Shown: in pieces, positions 1 to 10,979 of the stretch
How the letters are laid out: every line of letters begins with the position of its first letter
Position numbering within the stretch: position 1 is the stretch's first letter
Source: Zygnema circumcarinatum
Taxonomy: Eukaryota > Streptophyta > Zygnematophyceae > Zygnematales > Zygnemataceae
Length of the DNA: 64,000 nucleotides
Direction: 5' to 3'
Assembly: GCA_037447605.1 (NCBI GenBank)
Contig: CM074804.1
Location: 7,748,527 to 7,812,526, forward strand
Translations under genes and position numbers: made by a program
Notes under the pieces: model-generated
Told to the model about the DNA's origin: nothing
Seen by the model: only the letters and a program-made list of their open reading frames with translations
The model's database searches: none

Positions 1-66
1 CTGCTTGTGCTATAAGTCCCCCCCTGCTTCCAAACCCCAACCAACACTCCCCCACTCACTCCTCAC

Positions 67-643
67 CTGCGTGAGATGCGGGTCGCTACTGAACATGGAC
101 TCCTGGAGGTTTCCAAGAAAAGCATCGAATATGAGTGACGTCACGATCATGACGACTCCCGGAAGCTGCGCAGAAGGCGCTGCGGATGCATCCGCGAGAG
201 TGAAGACGATGAGCCCCGCGACGAGGATAATGGCGGAAACGTAATCAAGGAGAGAATAGGTTCTTCGCTTCCCGGGAAAGCAGGCGCCCATAGCCATCAC
301 CGGAAGGACCTAATGGTCTCAAAAAAAGAAATCAAAAAGACAAAAAACAAAATTAAAAACCAAATGAGGTCGAATGATGCCTATTCCCGCGCTTACAAGC
401 AATGGAAAGAGAGGCTACAAGAAGAGTACCCTCACCTTGGAGGATTTGAACATGATCTGCGCGGGGTAGTTGATGTAAGCGAGAGCTGCCTTTGTGAGAG
501 TGGTAGTGCCAACCAATGCGAGAGAAATCCAAACATAGGCGGACCATCGCTGCCTCCTTTGGTGGAGGCGGAAGCCCTGCAGAAAGGCAAGGGCGAGGAA
601 GACGAGGCCCTGGATGGCTGTGAAATACCACGCATAGCTGGAG

Positions 644-711
<68 letters not shown>

Positions 712-2033
712 AGAAAAGAGGGGGGGAGACACAGAGCACCCAGTTAGCCAGTACTCAGCCAGTACAGCAGCAAAGAAAAGGTTTCATGTATGTTTCATGG
801 AGACGAGATGAGCGGCTAGCAGACAGCAAGGTCCGTTACTTGGAACGGAACGCAAGGCACATAAGATGGTCCTAATGGCTGTTGTGAGATGGTGATGGGC
901 GCAGTTCCGGGATAGCTAGAGAGGTTACAGTTCTAACTATGTTAATCAGACTTGGGCACATTTTACTCCCTTTTTAATCGCACGAGTCAGGGTCGAAGCA
1001 TGAATGAGAAGGTTGCGCTTACCTGAACTGTAACGTCTTAAAAACGAACTCCTGCATCCACAAATTTCACCACATTCCCTCCAACAGAGCATTGTTGTAA
1101 GGAAAAGATGTAACGGAGAAGATTATTTGCACTTTTTCCGAGAATTCAGCCAAGAGGTTCTAGAAGTGGAAAAGGGCTTATTCAGAAGACACTTTCGTGC
1201 CGTCTTTAAATGCATAAAATAAGTCCAAGCCAAGAAAAACGCAGAGCAGTTTTGAGGAAGGAAGAGAGAGGCAACTGAAAGTTGAAATTTGAAGTGCAAG
1301 AGAGGCAGAGAGGGATTAAGAAAGTTGGAGAGAGATCGAGAGAGATGAGCATGCGAGAGAATGGAATAGAGAGAATGAGAAAATTGGCGAAGGGGAGAGA
1401 GTGAAGGATGAACCGATAATGACACGAGAGAGAATGGTATGGAAAGGAAACAAAAGAGAGCGCGAGAGGACAGGAGGGTAAAGATAGAAGAGGACATAGA
1501 TTTTGAAATCGTGATAGCGGTTTGAGGTAGACATAACAAATAACTGACAAGTTTGTGATGCTCGTCTAAATTTGAAATAAAGTTCTGAAAATTTCTCAGC
1601 CCCTGGACCTCTTTCTACCTCGCAGACGCCGTTGAGGAGGAAGCCGAGGAAGACTCCACTGCCGCAGAAAACGAGCTACGGAAATGCCCGTTTTTAATAC
1701 CCCCCAGCATCTCCAGAATACAAAGTCAGAAATGCAGAGAGGGAGTCGTGAAAACGAGCTTTGCGTCAGAGTGCAGATTTCATACAGCTCTACAAAAAGC
1801 AACTCACGCCCATAACGTTAGTCCTAATTCTGAAGAAACAGATGGCCCTCCATATGTTGATATTTGATCAGTATCGAAAATTGATGGATCGAAACAACCT
1901 TCAGGCACCCGCTAAGAGAGAGGCAATAGGGCACCTGAAACCAGCGGGGCTTATTTGATAAGTTGACTCCGAATAAATGCGATTCCACCACTTTTGCGGA
2001 TTCGACCGGCGAGGACATGGCCATGGTCGTCAT
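67..2033 (-). CDS. UAA-family nucleotide-sugar / PAPS transporter (UTR2/UTR4-like), 3' end outside the window
   Basis: Five exons on the minus strand: 2033-1935, 1675-1619, 1051-1023 (a 29-nt microexon), 637-436 and 309-67. All have GT..AG junctions and phases that join in frame, giving 210 residues. The last exon ends at a GT donor (66-65), so the gene continues left of the window. The order of conserved segments matches plant UTR2/UTR4-type transporters: ESHLFGVNLSNKPRW, then GFLLNGVCEEFVF, then YAWYFTAIQG, then NYPAQIMFKSSKVLPVM, then LFTLADA and DAFLGNLQES. These are hydrophobic multi-span Golgi/ER antiporters that move UDP-galactose/UDP-glucose or, in the SLC35B2/B3 branch, PAPS; the substrate cannot be decided here. 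The ATG at 2033 is the first after an in-frame TAA. A (CT)n tract on the sense strand forms the pyrimidine tract before the 637 acceptor. Confidence 0.9.
641..718. repeat. (GA)n microsatellite inside the transporter intron
   Basis: Almost uninterrupted GA dinucleotides. On the gene's strand this is a CT tract that abuts the 3' splice site at 640-638, so it also serves as the intron's polypyrimidine tract. Confidence 0.95.
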
Positions 2034-3291
2034 AGTAACCACTGTTTAGGCGGCAGATCTCAGAGGGAGGGAGGAAGGGAGGTGAGGGAGAGACAGAGGG
2101 CGTGATAGAGAGAGCGGAGAGAGAGAGAAGGGAGAGACGCGTTATTCAAGAAATGGAAAGGGGAGCAAAACTGTGCCAAAAAGAATCCACAGAGATTCAA
2201 TTGCTTAAAAAAAAAATGTATGATTTAAACCAATAACTTGCATGGGATTTCACTGCAGCTAAGCCTCCCACGAACAATGATTGTGGCTATGGGACGAACA
2301 CGAACATATATCTCCGTACCTTTCTAAGGTTTGATTGCTCAGCATATAACATAGTTTCTGAGGTTGGCAAAATTTAGGGAAGAATGCTGCATCTCCAACT
2401 TTATATAACGTCAAAAAGAATGACATTCCTACTTGTTGCTTTACGATCCACTTTTCAAGAATCATCGACTAACACTCCTCCTCCCTCCCTAATTCAATCC
2501 CGTAATATTGGATGTTCAGGTACTTTCGTCACTGAGCCGTCTGAACATGCAGGATTTACAGATCATCCTTCCTTCTACATTCCCCTCCTCCCTCCCTTTC
2601 AATCTCTCTCTATCTCCTCTCTTCCACAATCCCACTCTCCTCCCTCTCTCCTCTATTGTCTCCCTCCCCCGCTGCTTCTTCTGATCCCTCTCTCTCATCT
2701 CTCTTTCACAGATCCGCCTTATTCTTCCCTCTTTTTCTTCCTCTCCCCCACTTTCCTTCTCTCTCTCCCTCCACTGAGCGTCTCTCTCACCCGATCGCGG
2801 CAGAACCTCCTGCAGATGCCTCCAGCTGTCAAGTCAGCCCTAATTACCGCCCTCAGAGGCTGAAGGCACTTGCGAGAGCGGGAGCGAGGGAGCCGGTGAC
2901 AGCGTCAACTGGTCACTCCTGCTGCGAATGAGGGTGAGATAGAGAGATGGAATCATGGAGAGAGGGAGAGGGAGAGGGAGAGGGGGAGAGGGCGAGGGAG
3001 AGGGAGAGGGAGAGGGAGAGGGGGAGAGGGCGAGGGAGAGGGAGAGGGAGGGAGAGAGGCAGAGGGAGAGTGATTGAGAGGGGAGAGGCCGAGGGAGAGG
3101 GAGGGAGAGGAAGTCGCCAACGAGTCCCACGTGTCCACTTTTGATCGCTTCCAAGGTTTGAATGTGCAACAACTGTACGGATGATTGACTTCAGTCATTC
3201 GTACAGCCGCCGCCACAACCGAGCGTGACTGAAAATACCATATGGCAACGCACGTGGCCAGAAAACTTGTGAAGCGCAAAGTCAAAAAAAA
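2034..3291. other. Intergenic region, no gene recognised
   Basis: This lies between the transporter start and the hairpin element. It holds a CT/TCC-rich stretch (about 2480-2790) and a GAGGGA-type simple repeat (about 2944-3112). Long open frames here are Arg/Glu or Ser/Pro-Leu monotony created by the repeats. It probably contains the transporter promoter, but I see no clear core motif. Confidence 0.6.
2944..3112. repeat. GAGGGA-type simple-sequence repeat
   Basis: Tandem GAGGGA/GAGGGG units with occasional GAGGGC. Both strands give artificial open frames of Arg-Glu-Gly or Pro-Leu-Ser. Confidence 0.9.
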
Positions 3292-4237
3292 GGGTAGTGA
3301 TATTTCCACCCCTTTTTTGGATCCAAACACCCCTTCCCGGCCGGGCAGATTTCAAAAAGGATTAAAAACGGAAAATGCTTTTTTCACACCTTTTTGGAAT
3401 CGATACCACCCTCCATCAGCAGATTTTATTTCTGCGAAACAAGGAAAATGATAACCCGTCGACCCATTTGAATATCCCGCCTACCTGAGTTTTTTTTCAC
3501 GCGTGCGGTCAATCGCAGCCGTCGATTCCCTCGCAGATCGCAAACGGCAGATCACTATTTGATCGGCAGCCGGGCTCGGTCACAGCGCATGGCACGTGCC
3601 CACGTATCCCGCCAAAGTCCTCTCAAAAGTGTGTCCGTACAAATGTCGTAAGGTCGCAACTTGAGGAACCCAAAATTTCGTACATTGAGATTTCAGACCA
3701 ATCAAAATTTTCCACGTCAAAAATGTAACACGTGGCAGATGTTGATTGGTTTGGAGATAACAATGACGAGATCTCGGGCCGAGGGACGCGCGCACTCGCA
3801 CGTGCGGTTTGGCTTTGACGGGACTCGTGGGCGCTTTCCATTTGCTAAGATCGAGCCCGGCTGCAGATCGAACGGTGATCTGCAGTGGTGTGATCTGCGA
3901 GGGAAATCGACAGCTACGATTGACACACACGTGTAAAGGACGGACACCCGCGAACGATCTCGTGGCGGACGGATCTTCCGCTCCGAGCGGATTCGGGCAG
4001 GCAGATATTTCTTTCCCTCAAAAAAATAATTCAGGGAGGCGGGATACAGTATTCAAAATGCTGTGACGGGGTATCATTTTCCTTGGTTAGCAAAAATAAA
4101 ATCATCCGACGGAAGAAGGTGGGTATCGATTCCAAAAAGGTCTGAAAAAAGCATTTTCTGTTTTTAATCCCTTTTAAAATCTGCCCGGCCGGGAAGGGGT
4201 GTTTGGATCCAAAAAAGGGGTGGAAATATCACTACCC
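3292..4237. mobile_element. Foldback / long-TIR non-autonomous DNA transposon (946 bp), MULE-like
   Basis: The two ends are inverted copies beginning GGGTAGTGATATTTCCACC. The match continues through the whole element: GGATCCAAACACCCCTTCCC, the motif CCCGGCCGGGCAGATTT, GGAATCGATACC, AAGGAAAATGATA, GATTTCCCTCGCAGATC-like stretches and a central pair around CCAATCAAAATTTTCC. The arms meet near 3725, so nearly the entire element can fold into one imperfect hairpin. It is flanked by A tracts (8 As left, 9 As right). These could be a target-site duplication of 8-9 bp or simply an A-rich target. There is no transposase ORF. Very long TIRs and a possible 9-bp A-rich duplication suggest Mutator-like, but the family is an inference. 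Confidence 0.85.
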
Positions 4238-5095
4238 AAAAAAAAAGCCAGTGAGGAATATCGAATCAAAACGATATGATGCGATGCGATACTATACGAT
4301 ACGATACGGGCGGGTAGGCTGCTCCAATTCATCTTTGGGGACTATTGATGACTCACCATTATGTTGTTGTTGTTGTTCATGGCCATGCACATTTCATGGC
4401 GCCGCCATCGTGAGGCCAATGCCAAGGCCATGTTCGCTTTTTCCTTTTCAATTGTGTTGAGAGAGTGGGCATGGCTTATGTACAAATCCTATGCGCGGTC
4501 TTCAACAAAGCGGCATGGATCTCTCCACGGCGACGCCATCGCCATGGACATGGAGGAAGCCGCAATGTAGACTTGTAGGTGACTCGTCTCTACAGTGTCA
4601 CTTGAGAGCTGCCTCATGTGATTACGCGATATACATCACACTAAGGGGCGTCAGTCGCCGACAATCGTCCGCAACGGCGAGCAAAAACTTCCGTAAATAT
4701 AATACCTTGAGAGCCGCCGTTCAGACTTCTGATGTGACCTTCCGTATACCTAAGTGTAATCTCCCGCAGCGATTTCCTTATGATCGCCACCCCCTACTAC
4801 ACGGCCTCGTTTCCACAACGCATCCATCACCATCCATCCATCCATCCATGCATGGCCATGCCCCTCCCATGCCCTAACCAGCCCTGCCCTGCCCCCTCCC
4901 CACCCCCATCGTTCCTTCGGTCCATTCAACGTCGCTGTCTCCCCCCCCCCCTCCCCCGAATGGCGCCCTCCCTCCCTCCCTCCCTCCCTCCCTCCCTCCC
5001 TCCCTCCCCCCGTCGCCCTCCCCGCTGTCGCCCTCCGCCTCCCGCGCCCTCCGCCTCAAAGCCCCCGCCCGCGGCCCCTCCTTCAGCGCCGCACC
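4238..5095. other. Region upstream of the beta-glucosidase, no gene recognised
   Basis: This presumably holds the GH1 promoter and 5' UTR. It ends in a strongly C-rich, CCCT-repeat segment (about 4966-5008) just before the start codon. No TATA box could be assigned with confidence. Confidence 0.5.
4966..5008. repeat. (CCCT)n microsatellite in the GH1 5' leader/promoter
   Basis: About ten tandem CCCT units, roughly 90 bp before the beta-glucosidase ATG. Confidence 0.9.
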
Positions 5096-8000
5096 ATGGC
5101 AGCCATGGCCGCCCTCCTCCTCGCCGCCGTCTTGGCCGGCCACTGCGCGCCGACCCGCGCAGACCTGCCGGCCAGCAGCCTTTTTCCGCCGGCGTACGGA
5201 CCGGCCGGCAGTGAGGTCAGTTCATGGAAACCGTTGTTGGGACAGTTTGCCGTTGCGTGTATGCATGGGTAGGACTGATCTATGCGTCCAGATCCGTGGT
5301 CCACGACGCTGTGCACACGTGGAGATTTACGATTGGGTGTCTGCTTTGACTTTGTACGGCTTGACCGTACGGTCGTTCGTACAGGTGGCGGATCCCTGCG
5401 AGGCACGCTTCGACGCGGCGTTCACGGCCGCGCTCTTCCCCGCCGGGTTCCAGTTCGGGACCGCCACGTCAGCAACGCAGGTGCGCGCCGGCGCCATGCA
5501 AAGCCATGCATCTTTTTTTTCTTACTTTTAGGAATCGGAACGGGAGGCGATTTTTGGCCATGTGAAATGGATGCTGGATTGCATGGGGCTGCATGGGGTC
5601 GCAGGTGGAAGGTGCGGCTTTTGAGGGCGGGAGGGGCCCCTCCATTTGGGATGCGTTTGCAGCTACACCCGGTACGGTAATGTGCTGTGATTGCAGACCC
5701 TCCTGGACTCCTCTCTCTCTCTTTAAGGCCGATCAACTTTGCTTCAGGAAACGGATTGAATGTGACCACCATCGTGTTTGCGTTTCTATGTCTGAGTTCC
5801 GTCAACCATTGAGATAGTGGCACTGTCTGTCTGTGTAGCAATTTGCTGTGTTCGAGCTGACATGGAACCGTGCTGGGCTACGGAGAATGCATTCTGCAGG
5901 GAACATCGCCGATAACAGCACCTCGGACATTGCTGCCAACCAATACCACATGTTTCGTGTACGCATCTCTCGTTGACTATGCATTGGAAACATGTATATA
6001 CAGATATGCGAGAGAGTGTAGAGAGGGAGGGGGAGAGGGAGGAGGATGGGGAGAGCGAGCGAGAGAGGGTATGTCTTACGGGTTGGGTCATGTCACTAGT
6101 TTTGCTGGACTTGAAGGAGACCTCGGAGAGGCCCTCTGCAGGAGGATGTGAAATTGATGAAGGAGTTGGGAACCACAATGTATCGCTTCTCCATTTCTTG
6201 GTCGCGAATACTTCCAAGTAACTCCAGAACCAAACCCCTTCAACCTCGAGAAAAGTTTGCAGTTTCAAACTGTTGAAACCCCCGAGAATTTCAGAACCCT
6301 AAATTCTTGAAATTGACGTTCGCAGAGGGAACCGGAGAAGTCAATCCGACAGGAATCGCATACTACAACGCGCTCATTGATGCCCTTCTTGCTGAAGGTA
6401 TTCCTTTCATCCGTCCTCAAATTTCCACACCCATGTAACTCTCCTCGAATTTCCCCTCCTCTCCCTTTCTCGATTGCCCTTCTCCCATGTTGTAAATTGC
6501 TTGTTGACAACGAAAATGAGACCGGCAATCTTAAACGAAAATACATTACACTTTGAAACATGTATAGAGCTGAAAAATGTCCTGCTTTCCTTTTTTTAAA
6601 TGCAGGCATCTCCCCTGCAGTCACTCTCTACCACTGGGACCTCCCACTGTATCTGGAGGAGACTATGGGCGCCTGGCTGAATGCCTCCATAGTGTAAAGC
6701 TCCCACCCTCTCCAATATTGGGCTTCAAGATAGCCATTTCAGGGTTACAGAAGGGAATTTAGGGTTCCTCCTTAGGGTCATAAACGACCAAGCGGCTAGA
6801 AGGGTTTAGGGTTTCTAACATGACGTCAGCTGACATGTCCTGCAGTGACTACTTTATGGAATATGCGGATTTGTGTTTTCGCTCCTTTGGAGATCGAGTT
6901 CAGCTTTGGATGACGTTCAATGAGCCGGGAAATGTGGCTACTGAGGTAAATATTTTAGTATTGTTGTATTATCATTATTGTTACTTTTTGTTTTGGTGAA
7001 TTCCTCACATGTTTTACGAAGGCTGAAGGTGTTGCTCCGCCTGTAACAGGGGTACGCATCCGGCGAGATGCCCCCGCAACGCTGCTCAGATGCTGCCACG
7101 TGTCCTAACGGAGGGGACTCCTCATCTGAGCCGTACATTGTGGCGCACAACATTCTCCGCTCCCACGCATATGCAGTGGAGCTCTACCGCTCCAAGTATC
7201 AGGTGGGAGGGAGAAATTTGAAATAAGGAAAAGAAGAAATGGACGAGGAGGGGGAAGAAAGTGGGGGAGGGGGAGGGGGAGGGGGAATAGATGAAAGATA
7301 ATTTTTTGATGACATGGATGAAATGGATAAGTTTAGAGAGGGCTTTACTTTAACGAACTCTATTCGATCTGAAAAATCGAATCTGGAGAATGAAGTGAGA
7401 AATGGTGGAACTTTGTAGTAAGCAATTGCCTGGCAGGTTGGGAAGTGGTGGTCTTGTCGTGGTTTGGATGATTTGTATGAGTCCACTTACCCTCTCCCTA
7501 CGCCATTTTTTTTTTTTTTTTTTTTCTTGGAGAAATTATGTCAATTCAGGCGCAGCAGGGAGGGCGCATAGGAATGGTTCTGCAGACATGGTTTTTGTAT
7601 CCTCTCACAAACTCTACCGAAGATGAGGCCGCCAGCGAGAGGGGGATGCAGTTCAACTTTGGCTGGTAGGCTTCGAACAGAGAGGGAGAGGGAGAGGGGG
7701 AGGGGGGGGGAAGAGGGAAAGGGAGAGAATGGAGGAGAGGGAGAAGAAAAGGGTGTTAGAGGGAGAAAGGAGAGGGAGGGAGGAGGGAGGGAGGAGGGAG
7801 AGGAAAACGAGAGTGAGCGAGCGGGAGAGGGGGAGAGGGTGGCGGGGGAAGGGGTGGTGGGCAGTGGGTGTGGAAAGATTTCGGAGAGGGAGAGGAGGGG
7901 AAGGGGGATAATGTAAGTAAGCGAAGATGTATGACTCTCCAGAAATGCCCATAAAAAAATCTCAAGAAACTGCGAATCATCTCCTGAAAAAATCCGAAAC

Positions 8001-9715
8001 CCTTACTCCTCAGACCGAGTTTAGAAGCACCTTACATCCTCCAAAAGGAAAATCTTTTAAAACGAAAAAAATTGACCCTGCGCTGTGCAGGTTTGCGGAA
8101 CCCCTCGTGGTCGGAGACTATCCAGCTGTCATGCGCCAATTGGTCGGCGCGAGGTTGCCGGAATTCAGTCCTTTGGAACAAATGTTACTGAAAAATTCAA
8201 CGGACTTTTTTGGACTCAATTTTTATACCGCTCGTTATGCGTCGGCGGCACTTCCACCGGCGCCTGAAAATGCGTCCATACTGACAGACCCGCAGATTAA
8301 CCTCTCAGGTAGGAAATGGAGAGAGTGAGAGAGAGAGAGCGGGAGAGAGGGTGAGAGGGAGAGAGGGAGAAGGGGAGAGGGGGAGAGGGGGAGAGCGGGA
8401 GAGCGGGAGAGAGACAGAGAGCGGGAGCGAGTGGGAGGGGGGAGAGAGAGGGCGAGATAGAGAGAATGTGTGAGAGAGTGAGAGACCTAGTCTCCGTCAA
8501 GCAAAAAGATAGAGGGGAAGGACGTTAATGGCGCAAATTTGGAAGAAGAAATGCCTGACACCGCAACAAGATCCGTGAAACTCGAAATATTTCCATGTTC
8601 ATAAGAAGAGTGTGCTGTTTGATGCAGAAACAAACGCTCTTGGAGTGTTGATTGGCACGCCGGTGAGTCGCTCAAGTTTTACAGATACAACTTTAACTCA
8701 TAGAGTTTTTAGGGTTTTTAGGGAGACAGAGAGAGGGAGCGGGTGGGGGCGAGGGTAAAGTGTGGTGGAAACGAAAGAGGTTTGAGAGATTCCTGGAGTT
8801 TCTTCTGATATCAATGGGACAGAAATTCTATGTGTCTACTGTTGTATGTTTGTTATAATGCTTGTTTTTTCCCCCCTTACCTTTGCTGCAGAGTGCATCT
8901 GAATGGCTCCTCTCGGTTCCTAACGGAATATATTCCATGATTATGTGGGTTAGTGCCCGCTATAGCAACATTCCTATCTTGATAACGGAAAATGGTGAGG
9001 CTTCTTCAATCCTAAAGAATCCTAACTGGTATATCAGAGTTGCTGTAACTACATTGCGTAAAAAAAAACAATATATCTTGAAATTCCTGAGATGTCTGTA
9101 TACAAGTGTTCATCTCGCAGGAGTGAGCGATTCCGGGAATGTATCGATTCCTACCGCCTTATGCGATCAAGAGCGCATCACATACATGGAGTCTTATTTA
9201 AAGGAAATTCTCCAGGCCATAAAGTAAGAGATCCTTTGCAAACATATTTCCGTTCTTTGCGTGTGAAAGCATTCTTTTACACTCATCCATGTATCCATCG
9301 TACAGTTTTCTTTTTCAGGTTGAGATGAATGGGAGAGAGGAAGAGAGACAGAGAGAGCGAGAGAGAGTGGGAGAGTAAATTTTAGAGAAATAACCTTGAA
9401 ATAGCCTATCCTTCCTAAAAATGTATGTGGGTCTCTACCAAAGTTGTAGATTCACACACATGTGTACGTACATGCATGCATGCGTGCATGCATGCATGCT
9501 CGCCGGCGCTGACTGCGGGCCGGTGCCGTTTGGCGCGCAGCGAGGGCGCGCTTGTGGAGGCGTACCTGGCGTGGGCGTTCGTGGACAATTGGGAGTGGGC
9601 GGAGGGCTTCTCGCAGCGCTTCGGCCTCCTCTTCGTCGACTTCGCCCGCGAGGACCGACCGCGCCGCGCGAAAATGTCCGCAATATGGTACGCGCGCTTC
9701 CTGCGCGCGCCCTAG
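5096..9715 (+). CDS. Glycoside hydrolase family 1 beta-glucosidase, secreted
   Basis: Fifteen exons: 5096-5215, 5385-5480, 5605-5671, 5900-5958, 6142-6217, 6326-6397, 6606-6693, 6846-6945, 7050-7202, 7550-7665, 8091-8308, 8628-8662, 8892-8994, 9121-9223 and 9541-9715. All phases agree and give 526 residues, normal for plant GH1. Residues 1 to about 22 look like a signal peptide with an Ala/Leu core, so the enzyme probably enters the secretory pathway. The family motifs occur in order: [18 protein letters not shown] near the N-terminus, [17 protein letters not shown] with the acid/base Glu219, ITENG with the nucleophile Glu433, and WEWAEGF near the C-terminus. Both catalytic Glu are present, so a retaining beta-glycosidase is expected; the natural glycoside is unknown. 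Exon 12 is only 35 nt. Introns 10 and 11 begin with long GA-rich runs. Confidence 0.95.
7673..7915. repeat. GA-rich simple repeat in GH1 intron 10
   Basis: GAGAGGG/GGAGGGA-type low-complexity DNA that begins just after the exon 10 donor. Open frames of Arg-Glu-Gly across it are artefacts. Confidence 0.9.
8321..8486. repeat. GA-rich simple repeat in GH1 intron 11
   Basis: GAGAGA/GGGAGAGC units that begin about 12 bp after the exon 11 donor at 8308. Confidence 0.9.
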
Positions 9716-10979
9716 GTAGGGTCTAGGGCCTAGGACCTAGAGCGGCGTAGGGAAGGAGGGAGGAGGGAGGAGGGAGATGGTGTTGAATAGTTTTCAGGGG
9801 GGAGGGGAGGAGGGAGGGGGTAGGGAGGATGGAGGGAGGGAGAGAGGAGGGAGAGAGGAGGGAGAGAGGAGGGAGAGAGGAGGGGGAGAGGAGGGAGGAT
9901 GGAGGGAGGATGGAGGGAGGAAACCGGGGGACGTAGGCTGTAGGCCATTATATGGCAAATTTCGCGGGAAAGTGTGTACTTTTAGTTTACTTTTTTTTGG
10001 GAGATTGTTGTTAGGAATGTGCTATACTCTGATGAGAGAAAAGTAACAACACGTATGAAAAAGATTGTAAAAGAGTGAGAGAGAGGTCGAAGATGAGAGA
10101 GGAATATAGAGAAGAGAGGAGAGGGAGAGAGGAAGGAGAGAGCAAAAAGTAGAGACGAGAGATAAATTGCGAGAGCGCGCAAAAGATAGAGAGGACAGGA
10201 GCGTAGGAAATTGCAGAACAATGTGTACACATATGTTGAGAAATTATAAAATTTGACTTTGTAAAATTTTAATCTACTGTTCCCTTTCTTCGGCACTGAA
10301 GACTTGACGATAATTTTTTTTTTTTTTTTTCTTTGATTCTCGGGGCTTAATCAAAAAGACATACTCCTTTGACCGGAATTTATCAAATTATAATGAATCT
10401 TAAAATTAAATACATCCTCCTACTTTAAATGTTTCCAAACAAAGGTTGTAAAAACCGCTGATGGTCAAGCAATTTGGAGAAGGAGAAGTAAAGAGAGAGA
10501 GAGAGGAGAAGATGAAGGAAATATCTCTTCAAAATATTCTCATTTGTCAGCAAAATGAATAAGAATGTACTCTCTTTCCCATGCATGAATGTACCCTAGA
10601 ACTTCTCCGAACAATACTTCCTCTCCCGCATCCCTCGCAATATATCCCTCTTCCAGCCTTCGCTGGAAAGCCAAAGTTGTCCTAAAGAAGGTGGCAAAAA
10701 CTGCCCAAAAAGGTTTATAGCTAGATACTTAACATCCTCGTGTATCCTCTCCCATCCCATCCCATCTCTTCTCTCCCACCCTCCTCTCTACCTTTCCTAT
10801 TCCCTCTACTGCCATCTCGCCATTCTTTCCTTCGTCCTCCACTCATTTCCTTCTTTCTCACTTTCCTTTACATCAACCCTTTGCTTGGAAAAATTCAAAT
10901 TTCCAAACTCAATGCCGAACCCTCCTAGTGGTTTCAGACCCCCCTCCCCTCAGAGTCTGCTCCGAGGGCCCATCGCGGT
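9716..10979. other. Convergent intergenic region between GH1 and G6PDH
   Basis: The 3' flanks of both genes. It contains GGAGGGA-type repeat (about 9739-9922), further GA-rich DNA around 10075-10190 and a T-run near 10313. No coding evidence was seen. Confidence 0.6.
9739..9922. repeat. GGAGGGA-type simple repeat 3' of GH1
   Basis: Tandem GGAGGGA/GGAGGAT units starting about 25 bp after the GH1 stop codon. Confidence 0.9.

Noticed and set aside
7623-7916. Arg-Glu-Gly-rich open frame
   Set aside because: It is created by GA repeats in GH1 intron 10. Exon 10 ends at the donor after 7665 and joins in phase to 8091.
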